In this document: positions 6,978-14,749 of the stretch, in pieces
How positions within the stretch are numbered: position 1 is the stretch's first letter
How the letters are laid out: each line of letters begins with the position of its first letter
Origin: SYFY01 sp031385325
GTDB taxonomy: Bacteria > Pseudomonadota > Gammaproteobacteria > Pseudomonadales > Azotimanducaceae
Direction: 5' to 3'
Length of the DNA stretch: 24,818 nt
Assembly: GCA_031385325.1 (NCBI GenBank)
Contig: JANNBJ010000049.1
Location: forward strand, 1-24,818
The notes under the pieces: generated by a model
What the model saw: the letters and a program-made list of their open reading frames with translations, nothing else
Told to the model about the DNA's origin: nothing
Databases searched by the model: none
Program-made: the position numbers and the translations under genes

Positions 6978-9900
6978 ATGAACCTGATCCGGCAATTTGC
7001 CGAGCATCGCCTCGCACCCAACCTGCTCATGATCATCATGTTACTCGCCGGCCTGTGGGCCGTCCGGGTGATGCCGACGCAGCTGGACCCGCCGAACAAC
7101 TTCCCCCTCGTGTTCGTCGAAATTCCCTGGCGTGGCGCCAGTGCCGAAGACGTCGAATCCCTGCTCACCAAGCCGATCGAACAACAACTCCGAACCATCC
7201 CTGATTTGCAGGAGCTGACCTCCAGTAGCCGGGATGGTTTCATGGCCATCAACGTGCAGTTCAAATACGGCACTGATCTCTCTGGGGCATTGGATGAGGT
7301 CAAACAGCGAGTCGCCAACATTCGCAACCTGCCCCCGGATATCGAACCACCGGTGGTCCGCAGATTGCTCGATATCGAGCCCATCGCCAGCGTCATCATC
7401 ACCGGCAGCGGCGAAGTCGATGAGCTGATTCCAATGGTTCGTGATTTCGAGCGGGACCTGTACTCACGCGGTGTTGAACTGGTCGACTACTCAGGTTTGC
7501 CAAAAATGGAAATTGCCCTGCAGGTCGGCAGCCGCGAACTGCAACAGATGGGTTTGACGTTGAATGATCTTGCACGACAAGTCGCAGCAGTGAGTGCGGA
7601 TGTTCCGGCTGGTACGGTCGGCCTCGGCCAAGGTGCCCATACCCTGCGCAGCCTTGATCAGGTACGCGACGCGGAAGGATTCGAGTCCCTCGCCGTTGAA
7701 TCCGGTAACGGCGTGTTCCATCTCGGGGACATCGCAGAAATCGAGAAACGCCCGGAACGTGGTCAACCGATCATCTTGTCCAACGGCAAACCAGCCATTG
7801 AGATGGTGCTGTTCCGACGCACCGAAACAGATGCACTGCTGGGCAACCGAATCGTTGACACCTGGCTGGGCGAAGTAACGCCGACCCTGCCTCAAGGTGT
7901 GACGGTCGAAAAATCAGTCGATGTCTGGAAGTTGCTCGGTGCTCAACTGGAGATGATCTGGACCAATGCCTGGACTGGCTTGCTGCTCGTGCTGCTGGTC
8001 CTTTACGTGTTTCTGAACACCCGAGTGGCGCTGTGGGTCGCCGCTGGCATACCGGTGGCGCTGCTGCTGGGACTGGCGGGCTTTCATCTGCTCTTCGGCT
8101 ACGGCATCAGCATCGTTGCCCTCCTCGGTCTCATCATGTCGCTGGGCATCGTCGTTGATGATGCCATCGTCGTGGCCGAAGATGTCGTGACACGATACGA
8201 CTCAGGTGCAACTGCCCTCGACGCCGCAACCATGGGCTCACAAGGCATGTGGGCGCCGGTGATGAGTTCCTCGCTGACAACCCTGGCGGCCTTTCTGCCG
8301 TTGTTGATCATCGGCGGTGTCATGGGCGACATGATTCTGGCTCTTCCGACGATTTTGCTCTGCGTCATTACCGCTTCACTGATCGAGTGTTTCCTGGTGT
8401 TACCAGGGCATCTGCGAGGGAGTCTCGGTAAACCATCCCGATGGGACTGCGTTCGATGGCGACTGAGAATCAACGAAGCCTTTCTGCGATTTCGCGACGG
8501 GCCGCTTCTCACCGGAGTGCGTTATTCGCTGGCACATCCCGGCACGTCCCTCGGCCTGTCCATCGCCGGTATTTTTGTAGCCATCGTCCTCATGGCAAGC
8601 GGCCATGTGCCTTTCAATCTGGTGATGGGCTTCGACTTCGAGGCGATCGAAGCCAACGTCCAGTTTGCGTCCGGCTCAACAGCGCGCGACCGACAAGACT
8701 TCATTCGTCACCTGGAAACAACCCTCGAACAAACCAACAAGGACACTGGCCTCGTCAACATTGACGGATCGACAACCCGACTGAACCTTGCCAATTTCAA
8801 CAATGAAAACATGGTCGGCGAACAATACGCGTCCGTAAATGCGAATTTTGCATTTGAGGAGGAACGCAATATCTCTCCGGCTGAGTTCATCAAACTCTGG
8901 CGGGAGAAAGTTTCGCAGCCTGCTTTCGTCGAGCAGATGACCGTCGATATCAACGGTGGAAAAAACGGTGGGCAAGCCGACGTGACGCTCGTCTTGCGTG
9001 GTCGTGATCTCGCCTCCGTGAAAGCGGGAGCACAGGAACTGAAAGCGGCGATGGCCGCTTACCCCGGGGTTGCAAACGTGGTGGACGATGTTCCGTTTGG
9101 CAAGGAGCAGATCGTCTTCGAATTGACACCTCGCGCTCGCGACCTGGGGCTGACCACCTCTGAAGTGGGCGCTCAACTAAGAGCGGCCTATAGCGGCGCT
9201 CGGGTGCAGATCTTCAATGAGAACGAAACCGAAGTTGAAGTGCGTTTTGTGCTGCCAAACGCCGAGCAGGATGATCTCAGTCAACTCCAGCAATTCCCCA
9301 TCAAGACAGCCGCGAATACCTTGGTGCCACTGGGCAATATCGCCGAACTGTACAACCGGCGCGGTATCGACGTCATACGTCACACCGACGCGCAGATGGC
9401 GGTGCGCATCAGTGCCGATGTCGACAGCGATGTGGCGAATGCCATGACCCTCATCGAGTCGTTGAAGACCCGTGATCTGCCGAAGATTCTGAAGACCCAC
9501 AATCTGACATTTGGGTTAGGTGGCAAGTCGGAACAGGATGCTGTCATCCTGAACACCATGGCCTTGGGCGGCGTACTGACCCTGATACTGATCTACCTGA
9601 TTCTCGCCTGGACCTTTTCGTCCTGGCTCTGGCCGCTAGCCATCATGATGGCCATTCCCTTCGGGTTTACCGGAGCGGTGATTGGCCACTGGGTAACCGG
9701 CTGGGATGTCGGGGCCATGTCCCTGCTTGGTTTCTTTGCACTCACCGGTATCGTCGTCAACGATTCCATCGTCCTGATCAGCGTCTTCAAGGAAGACCGG
9801 GAAATGGGAGTTCCCGTTCCGGATGCGCTGGAACACGCCATCACCTCCAGATTCCGGGCGGTGATGCTGACTTCACTGACCACCGTGGTTGGCCTTGCGT

Positions 9901-10103
9901 CACTGATGTTCGTCACGTCGACGCTTGCATTCATGGTGGCCCCGATCGCAGTGACGCTGTGCTTCGGGCTGGCATTTGCCACCGCAGTGGTGCTCTTCGT
10001 GATTCCGGCCTTGATCGTCTTGCTGGAGCGTTCCAGCGACTGGTGGAAAACACGCCGGGTTTCACCGACCGATTTGATTGAGATGAAGGGAGAAGCAGCA
10101 TGA
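6978..10103 (+). CDS. RND efflux transporter permease subunit (AcrB/MexF-like)
   Basis: This is a 1041-residue inner-membrane transporter, the usual size for a multidrug-type RND pump. ATG 6978 is chosen because GGGGAG lies 8 nt upstream. The open frame extends back to 6858, but that segment is not RND-like. A first TM helix (LLMIIMLLAGLWAVRV) is followed by the periplasmic porter domain (EIPWRGASAEDVESLLTKP, DEVKQRVANI). TM2-TM6 carry GIVVDD with Asp394-Asp395, the proton-relay pair. The second half repeats this plan, and TM10 has GIVVNDSIVLI with Asn928-Asp929, so the AcrB-type Lys is absent, as in many environmental RND proteins. It is translationally coupled (ATGA overlap) to the membrane-fusion gene. 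No outer-membrane channel gene is present here. The substrate is unknown. Confidence 0.96.
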   Translation: MNLIRQFAEHRLAPNLLMIIMLLAGLWAVRVMPTQLDPPNNFPLVFVEIPWRGASAEDVESLLTKPIEQQLRTIPDLQELTSSSRDGFMAINVQFKYGTDLSGALDEVKQRVANIRNLPPDIEPPVVRRLLDIEPIASVIITGSGEVDELIPMVRDFERDLYSRGVELVDYSGLPKMEIALQVGSRELQQMGLTLNDLARQVAAVSADVPAGTVGLGQGAHTLRSLDQVRDAEGFESLAVESGNGVFHLGDIAEIEKRPERGQPIILSNGKPAIEMVLFRRTETDALLGNRIVDTWLGEVTPTLPQGVTVEKSVDVWKLLGAQLEMIWTNAWTGLLLVLLVLYVFLNTRVALWVAAGIPVALLLGLAGFHLLFGYGISIVALLGLIMSLGIVVDDAIVVAEDVVTRYDSGATALDAATMGSQGMWAPVMSSSLTTLAAFLPLLIIGGVMGDMILALPTILLCVITASLIECFLVLPGHLRGSLGKPSRWDCVRWRLRINEAFLRFRDGPLLTGVRYSLAHPGTSLGLSIAGIFVAIVLMASGHVPFNLVMGFDFEAIEANVQFASGSTARDRQDFIRHLETTLEQTNKDTGLVNIDGSTTRLNLANFNNENMVGEQYASVNANFAFEEERNISPAEFIKLWREKVSQPAFVEQMTVDINGGKNGGQADVTLVLRGRDLASVKAGAQELKAAMAAYPGVANVVDDVPFGKEQIVFELTPRARDLGLTTSEVGAQLRAAYSGARVQIFNENETEVEVRFVLPNAEQDDLSQLQQFPIKTAANTLVPLGNIAELYNRRGIDVIRHTDAQMAVRISADVDSDVANAMTLIESLKTRDLPKILKTHNLTFGLGGKSEQDAVILNTMALGGVLTLILIYLILAWTFSSWLWPLAIMMAIPFGFTGAVIGHWVTGWDVGAMSLLGFFALTGIVVNDSIVLISVFKEDREMGVPVPDALEHAITSRFRAVMLTSLTTVVGLASLMFVTSTLAFMVAPIAVTLCFGLAFATAVVLFVIPALIVLLERSSDWWKTRRVSPTDLIEMKGEAA

Positions 10104-11416
10104 AAGCCATGATTCAAGCATTGACAACAAAGTACCAAACGGCGCTGTGCATTGTTGGCGGCACAGCCCTGGTAACACTGGTTCTGTTCGCCACCGGACC
10201 GAACGCAATCCCGGAGGAGACCACCGAAAAAGCCTGGCCAATCACGGTGATCGACGTCAAGCCCGCCTATCTGCGCCCCAGTTTCAGCGTCTTCGGTCGA
10301 TACGAGGCCAATCAACGTGCCGCGCTCTCCAGCGACCTCATGGTGCGCGTCGGTCAGGTGCTGGTACGTGAGGGCGATCAGGTCCGAACCGGCGACGAAC
10401 TCATCCGCCTGAACGCAGGCGACGTTGAACGAAGGCTTCAGGAAATGACGGCCCGACGCAACAGCGCCAAAGCGGCGCTGGGATCGATGCGCAGCGAACT
10501 CCAACTGGCGGAACGAACCCGCGAGGACTACGCGGCGCTGCACGCCGCCGCGCGATCTAAGCTTGAACGCCATCGTGAACTGCTGGCAAAGCGTCTGATC
10601 TCCCAGGTTCTATTCGACGAAGTGCAGGGTCAGGCAGCCGAAGCCAGCATCCGTTTCCAGTCCCAGGAACGTGTTTTGACCGACCTTCCTAACCGACTGA
10701 TTCAGGCGCAATCAGATCTTGCCGCCGCTGACGCGGGGTTGGAACAGGCCAGGGTAGATCTGGATGAGACCATTGTCCGGGCACCATTTGATGGTCCTGT
10801 CCTGAATGTGACGGTTGCTGCCGGCGAGATGAATGTGCCGGGCAAGACACTGCTTGAAATCTCTTCCACCGACAGCTTTGAACTTCGACTGGAAGTACCG
10901 GATCGATACGTTGGCAGGCTTGCGCGTTATCTGGATGCCGGGGTATCGGTTCCTGCAGTTACCGAAGACGGCCGAGAATTCCAACTTGCCCGTATGGGTC
11001 GACAGGTGCGCGCCGGGCAGAGTGGGGTCGACGCGTTTTTTCTGCCCGCCGATGCCCTGGCACAATCGTCGATCATCGGTCGCGTTCTTCGCGCACGAAT
11101 CACCTTGCCTGCAGAAGCCGATCTGGTGGCGCTGCCGACCGAGTCGATTTACGAAAATGATCGCATCTACCGTGTAATCGACAAACGGCTGAAAGCAACT
11201 CAGATCCAGCGTGTGGGAGAAACCAGCGTTGCGGGTCGTTACCATGTTCTGGTTCGGGCTGCAGAATTGAAAGGCGGCGCTTCCATTTTGGTGACACAGC
11301 TTCCACAAGCGGTGAATGGCATGTTGGTCGCGCCGATTTCTGGTGCCACCAGTCAGATCGCCATGGATTCAAACCAGTCGATAGCTCTCGCCCAGAACGA
11401 AGCAGCGCTCCTGTGA
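10100..11416 (+). CDS. RND efflux periplasmic adaptor (membrane fusion protein, HlyD/AcrA family)
   Basis: This is a 438-residue partner of the preceding permease, whose stop it overlaps by four bases. The N-terminal hydrophobic segment ALCIVGGTALVTLVLFATG is a membrane anchor or uncleaved signal. The first half of the lipoyl domain is seen in VGQVLVREGDQVRTGDELIRLNA. Next comes a long alpha-helical hairpin (about residues 112-225, rich in Ala, Gln, Glu and Arg), and then the second lipoyl half IVRAPFDGPVLNVTVAAGEMNVPG. Beta-barrel and membrane-proximal domains follow. The gene order permease then adaptor is the reverse of acrAB. A recruited TolC-like outer-membrane factor must be encoded elsewhere if the pump is tripartite. 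Confidence 0.95.
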   Translation: MKAMIQALTTKYQTALCIVGGTALVTLVLFATGPNAIPEETTEKAWPITVIDVKPAYLRPSFSVFGRYEANQRAALSSDLMVRVGQVLVREGDQVRTGDELIRLNAGDVERRLQEMTARRNSAKAALGSMRSELQLAERTREDYAALHAAARSKLERHRELLAKRLISQVLFDEVQGQAAEASIRFQSQERVLTDLPNRLIQAQSDLAAADAGLEQARVDLDETIVRAPFDGPVLNVTVAAGEMNVPGKTLLEISSTDSFELRLEVPDRYVGRLARYLDAGVSVPAVTEDGREFQLARMGRQVRAGQSGVDAFFLPADALAQSSIIGRVLRARITLPAEADLVALPTESIYENDRIYRVIDKRLKATQIQRVGETSVAGRYHVLVRAAELKGGASILVTQLPQAVNGMLVAPISGATSQIAMDSNQSIALAQNEAALL

Positions 11417-11526
11417 TCGAACTTGCCACTCGTCGACGAGGACCGGTTGGCGAGACGCAAATGCGTTGAACTGAAGCCAGTCGGGTCGCAAACTGGCGGT
11501 TTAACTCACACTGCCGGTGACCCTTC

Positions 11527-12249
11527 ATGATCGATCTTTCTCGCGACGGCGACGTTTTCACACTGACCATGGACGCCGGTGAAAATCGCTGGAATACCAC
11601 CTTCGTACGCGCCCTCACCAAGGTGCTCGACGAAGTAGAGGGATCGAGTGGCCCAGCCGCGCTAGTGACCACATCAGCGAACGAAAAGTTCTATTCCAAT
11701 GGCCTCGACCTGGATTGGGTACGCGACCCCAAGGCGTTTCCTGATGCAGGTGATCGCACCCCCTTTGCGGACGAGTTCATGAAACTCATGTCACGCATGA
11801 TCACGTTTCCGGTACCGACGATCGCCGCAATCAACGGTCATGCGTTTGGCGCCGGCTTCATGTTTTCGCTCTGTCATGACGTGCGGCACATGCGCGCCGA
11901 TCGTGGCTTCGTCTGCGCCAACGAAATGCAACTTGGCATGACGATTCCCACTCCGGAGCTGGCGCTGTTCCGACACAAGCTGTCGCTCGATGCATTTTTT
12001 GAAACGGTTCAACTTGCCCGTCGCTGGACGGGACCTGACGCGCTCGCCAGAGGGATTGTTCACGCTACTGGTACGGTGGACTCGTTGTTGACCAACGCCC
12101 AGAAGAAAGCGTTGGAACTGGCGCCTCTGGGTGCCAACCGAACGCTCTACAGCGGTCAGAAGGAACGCTTGTTTGGCGAGAACGCGGTGCTCGATGGACC
12201 ACACGGCGCTGCGTTCATGCTGAGAAACCTGCAGCTCTATGGGCACTGA
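11527..12249 (+). CDS. Enoyl-CoA hydratase/isomerase family, resembling Delta3,Delta2-enoyl-CoA isomerase
   Basis: This is a 240-residue crotonase protein with GGTGA 6 nt before ATG 11527. The oxyanion-hole segment NEKFYSNGLDLDW (52-64) and NGHAFGAGFMFSLCHD (103-118) are very like the plant and bacterial peroxisomal-type enoyl-CoA isomerases. ANEMQLGM places Glu133 at the single acid/base position expected for an isomerase. The hydratase-specific first Glu (Glu144 equivalent) is replaced by a hydrophobic residue. It would shift 3-enoyl-CoA to 2-enoyl-CoA in the cytosol, so the double bond of unsaturated acyl chains can enter beta-oxidation. It is unrelated in sequence detail to the crotonase at 686-1468, which has the opposite Glu arrangement. 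It lies 110 bp after the RND operon and 52 bp before the LysR gene. Confidence 0.9.
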   Translation: MIDLSRDGDVFTLTMDAGENRWNTTFVRALTKVLDEVEGSSGPAALVTTSANEKFYSNGLDLDWVRDPKAFPDAGDRTPFADEFMKLMSRMITFPVPTIAAINGHAFGAGFMFSLCHDVRHMRADRGFVCANEMQLGMTIPTPELALFRHKLSLDAFFETVQLARRWTGPDALARGIVHATGTVDSLLTNAQKKALELAPLGANRTLYSGQKERLFGENAVLDGPHGAAFMLRNLQLYGH

Positions 12250-12301
12250 ACGGAATTGTTTGCGCGGGTCCCGGTAAAAAGAGGCTCGAGGGGAGCTGGA
12301 T

Positions 12302-13201
12302 CTGGACCGACTACATCTCATCTCGATATTCGTAGCGGTGGCAGACACGGGGGGATTCGCTCGCGCTGCACGCAAGGCTGGTGTATCCCCATCCGTTGTC
12401 ACCCGAGCCGTCAATGATCTGGAAACATCACTCGGGGTGAGGTTGTTGATCCGCACCACACGTGTTGTTCGCCTGACCGAAGCCGGAACCCGCTACGCCG
12501 AGGACTGTCGCAAGATTCTCGCCAGCCTCGCCGAAGCCGATGACACTGCAGTCGGTACGCACGGTGAGCCTCGCGGCCACATCACGCTGACCTCGCCGGC
12601 CTGGTTTGGAACCTTGTACGTGATGCCGATTGTTACGGAATTCCTGACCCGCTTCGAAGGCATGAGAGCAACGTGCCTCTTTACCGATCGACTGGTGAAC
12701 CTGATCGAAGAAGGTGTTGATGTCGGGGTGAGGATCGGCGCGCTTGAAGATTCATCGATGCAGGCCATTCGCATCGGCAGCATGCGGGTGGTGGTGTGCG
12801 GTTCGCCTGCATATTTGCAGAAGCATGGAACACCAGATCGCCCGGAAGATGTTATTGGACATGCAACGATTTCTGCCGGCACCATCATTCCAGGACAGGA
12901 TTGGCGTTTCGGACTCAACGGCAAACCATCGACGGTCCGGATGCACCCACGGCCGTCCACCACCACGAATGAATCTGCAGTCGCCAGCGCCATTGCCGGA
13001 TTCGGTTTGACCCAGCAAATGTATTACAAGGTCGCTGATCCGATCGCTGATGGCCGATTGCAGATCATTCTCAAGGACTTCGAACCGGCAATGTTGCCGG
13101 TCAATCTGCTGCACCGGGAAGGCCGAAATCCATCAAGACGGGTGCGTGCGTTCCTGGATCTCGCCATCGACACACTGCGGCGCAATCCGGTTTTGCAATA
13201 A
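12302..13201 (+). CDS. LysR family transcriptional regulator, probably CTG-initiated
   Basis: The winged-helix N terminus reads (M)DRLHLISIFVAVADTGGFARAARKAG, then SPSVVTRAVNDLETSLGVRLLIRTTRVVRLTEAG, the standard LysR DNA-binding domain. The only conventional in-frame start is GTG 12338, which would delete the first helix. Upstream of it the frame is open to a stop at 12275 with no ATG, GTG or TTG. CTG 12302, six bases after GGGGAG (12290-12295), restores the canonical MDRL start and a total of 299 residues, the family norm. The C-terminal part (from about residue 90) is the periplasmic-binding-like effector domain with RGHITLTSPAWFGTLYVMPIV and EGVDVGVRIGALEDSSM. Target genes are unknown. 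It is collinear with the crotonase upstream and convergent with a GST gene. Confidence 0.85.
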   Translation: MDRLHLISIFVAVADTGGFARAARKAGVSPSVVTRAVNDLETSLGVRLLIRTTRVVRLTEAGTRYAEDCRKILASLAEADDTAVGTHGEPRGHITLTSPAWFGTLYVMPIVTEFLTRFEGMRATCLFTDRLVNLIEEGVDVGVRIGALEDSSMQAIRIGSMRVVVCGSPAYLQKHGTPDRPEDVIGHATISAGTIIPGQDWRFGLNGKPSTVRMHPRPSTTTNESAVASAIAGFGLTQQMYYKVADPIADGRLQIILKDFEPAMLPVNLLHREGRNPSRRVRAFLDLAIDTLRRNPVLQ

Positions 13202-13239
13202 CCACGACACACGCGCTGGTCACCGCGTGCATACTCTTG

Positions 13240-13863
13240 TCAGCGTGTGAACACTGCCAGGCCGCGTTGCACGGCAGGTCTGGTCTCTATCGAGGTGAGC
13301 CACGCCTGGGTATGCCCCAGATCGCCGATTTCCAGTCCCGCATATCCGGCACTGCGCAGCCAGCAGAAGTTCATGATGTCGGCAATCGAATATTCAGATC
13401 CTGCCAACCAGGGAACCACCTGCAACCTCGTTTCAATGACCTGCGCCAACCGTCTGGATTCTTCCTGATATCGGGCAATCGCAAAAGGTACTTGCTCCGG
13501 TGCAGAGCGGAGGAACCAGCCGGCCTGACCAAACATCGGCCCGATGCCGCCAACCTGGAAGAAGCTGTATTCAATGGCCCGCACTCGTTCAACCGGGTGC
13601 TTGGACAACAGGCCGCCATAACGTTCTGCCAGGTACAGAAGCACGGCACCGGATTCGAATACGGTTACAGGTTCATCATCCGGGCCATCGAGGTCAACGA
13701 TAGCCGGGATGCGACCGTTGGGATTGATCTGTAGAAACTCGGGCTCTTTCTGATCCTTCGCCGCCAGATTCATCTTGATCAGGCGATAGGGAACGGCCAG
13801 CTCTTCAAGTGCAATCGTGACCTTGATGCCATTCGGGGTATTGGCCGTGTAGACGTCGATCAT
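13240..13863 (-). CDS. Glutathione S-transferase, Nu class (YfcG/YghU-like disulfide-bond reductase)
   Basis: The protein has 207 residues from ATG 13863, which has GGAG 8 nt upstream; an earlier in-frame ATG at 13893 has no such signal. The N-terminal thioredoxin-like domain begins MIDVYTANTPNGIKVTIALEE, with Thr9 and Asn11 in the same place as the glutathione-contacting residues of E. coli YfcG. EFLQINPNGRIPAIVD and VFESGAVLLYLAERYG carry the cis-Pro loop and the ES pair that bind glutathione. The C-terminal helical domain includes FFQVGGIGPMFGQAGWF and YSIADIMNFCW. The Nu class reduces small disulfides using glutathione. It is divergent from the next GST gene, sharing a 230-bp control region. 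Confidence 0.93.
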   Translation of the reverse strand: MIDVYTANTPNGIKVTIALEELAVPYRLIKMNLAAKDQKEPEFLQINPNGRIPAIVDLDGPDDEPVTVFESGAVLLYLAERYGGLLSKHPVERVRAIEYSFFQVGGIGPMFGQAGWFLRSAPEQVPFAIARYQEESRRLAQVIETRLQVVPWLAGSEYSIADIMNFCWLRSAGYAGLEIGDLGHTQAWLTSIETRPAVQRGLAVFTR

Positions 13864-13960
13864 CGAGCAGGCTCCGTAAAAGTCCGGGCACACTAACAGG
13901 GCGCTTTATTCCCGACCATCGGCAAGGAACACCGTTGCGGCTAAAACACTATTGCGCCAA

Positions 13961-13995
13961 CCGGAATAGTTGATTGCCGGAAATGAGGCTTCCGG
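13961..13995. repeat. CCGGAA repeat cluster in the GST divergent region
   Basis: CCGGAA occurs at 13961-13966 and 13977-13982, sixteen bases apart, and in inverted form (TTCCGG) at 13990-13995. The spacing is about one and a half helical turns. The cluster lies between the two divergent GST genes, roughly 100 bp from each start. It could be an operator for a regulator of both, but six-base repeats arise by chance and nothing else supports it. Confidence 0.25.
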
Positions 13996-14020
13996 AGCTT
14001 GCGGCATGACGAGAAGATGA

Positions 14021-14038
14021 CTTCGTAGTCAAACGAAG
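14021..14038. promoter_or_regulatory. Short hairpin in the leader of the GST/fusion operon
   Basis: CTTCGT (14021-14026) and ACGAAG (14033-14038) form a perfect 6-bp stem with loop AGTCAA, ending 57 bp before the GST start. Its position is consistent with a leader hairpin or a short inverted operator. No T-run follows, so it is not an obvious terminator. Confidence 0.25.
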
Positions 14039-14095
14039 CCGTATGGCCCGTTATCAACGGCTCACGCTCCTCTCTCCAAACACCTGGGAATTCAC

Positions 14096-14719
14096 ATGTC
14101 TGGTTCAAAACTTCGTCTGTATCGTCACCCTCTGTCCGGTCACTCACACCGCGTTGAACTGCTTCTCTCCTTGCTTGGTGTTGACGCAGAACTCATCACC
14201 GTCGATCTGCTGAACGGCGCACACAAGGCTCCGGAATTCCTGCGCATGAATCCGTTTGGTCAAGTCCCTGTGCTCGAAGATGGCAATCTGTTATTGGCAG
14301 ACTCGAACGCAATCCTCGTTTACCTTGCGCAAAAATTTGATCAGGCGCGTTGGTTGCCAACTGAACCTGCCCCGCAGATACAGCGTTGGCTGTCGATTGC
14401 GGCAGGTCCTCTGGCGTCCGGCCCCGCAACAGCTCGATTGATCACCGTGTTTGGCGCGCCCTACAACGCAACCGAGGTGATTGCCCGATCGCATGTGCTG
14501 CTGCAGATCATCAACGCCGAACTTGCCGGGCACCAGTTTCTGGTCGGGAATGCCCCAACGCTCGCGGATGTCGCCTGTTACGCTTACATCGCACATGCGC
14601 CTGAAGGCAATGTTTCACTCGGTGGTTATCCCCAGATCCGACGCTGGCTGACCGCGGTTGAGTCACTGCCAGGTTTCGTGCCAATGCAGGCTACCGCGGC
14701 CGGATTGCAGGCGGCCTGA
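14096..14719 (+). CDS. Glutathione S-transferase family protein
   Basis: This is a 207-residue two-domain GST. ATG 14096 has GGGAA six bases upstream. The thioredoxin fold starts KLRLYRHPLSGHSHRVELLLSLLG, with a Ser in the position of the glutathione-activating residue of Beta/Theta-like bacterial GSTs. FLRMNPFGQVPVLEDG is the cis-Pro loop, and LLADSNAILVYLAQKF contains the D/S pair contacting the gamma-glutamyl group. The C-terminal helical domain ends with NAPTLADVACYAYIAHAPEGNVSLGGYPQIRRW, the N-capping box region. The stop is 30 bp before the large reductase fusion, so the two are probably in one operon and may handle the same electrophilic substrate. The exact class is uncertain. Confidence 0.93.
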   Translation: MSGSKLRLYRHPLSGHSHRVELLLSLLGVDAELITVDLLNGAHKAPEFLRMNPFGQVPVLEDGNLLLADSNAILVYLAQKFDQARWLPTEPAPQIQRWLSIAAGPLASGPATARLITVFGAPYNATEVIARSHVLLQIINAELAGHQFLVGNAPTLADVACYAYIAHAPEGNVSLGGYPQIRRWLTAVESLPGFVPMQATAAGLQAA

Positions 14720-14749
14720 ACCCGAGTCTTATCCGTGTGGAGAGTCGAG

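Noticed and set aside
9593..10573. 326-codon open frame on the minus strand across the RND/adaptor junction
   Set aside because: It is antisense to two strongly conserved genes, has low-complexity Ser/Thr/Ile-rich translation and no recognisable domain or start signal. Other long antisense frames (such as 910-1398, 3409-3957, 8676-9176 and 11791-12459) were dismissed for the same reason.
11429..11440. Perfect 12-bp palindrome CTCGTCGACGAG after the adaptor gene
   Set aside because: It is short, has no loop for a stable hairpin, and lies at a gene end without a T-run. It is not distinctive enough to call an operator or terminator.
11476..11497. GCCAGT/ACTGGC hairpin as terminator of the RND operon
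   Set aside because: The six-base stem has a 10-base loop and no following T-run, too weak to call.
13210..13229. CACGCG/CGCGTG inverted repeat between the convergent LysR and GST genes, as a bidirectional terminator
   Set aside because: The six-base stem lacks a T-run on either side. The location is suggestive but the structure is not sufficient.
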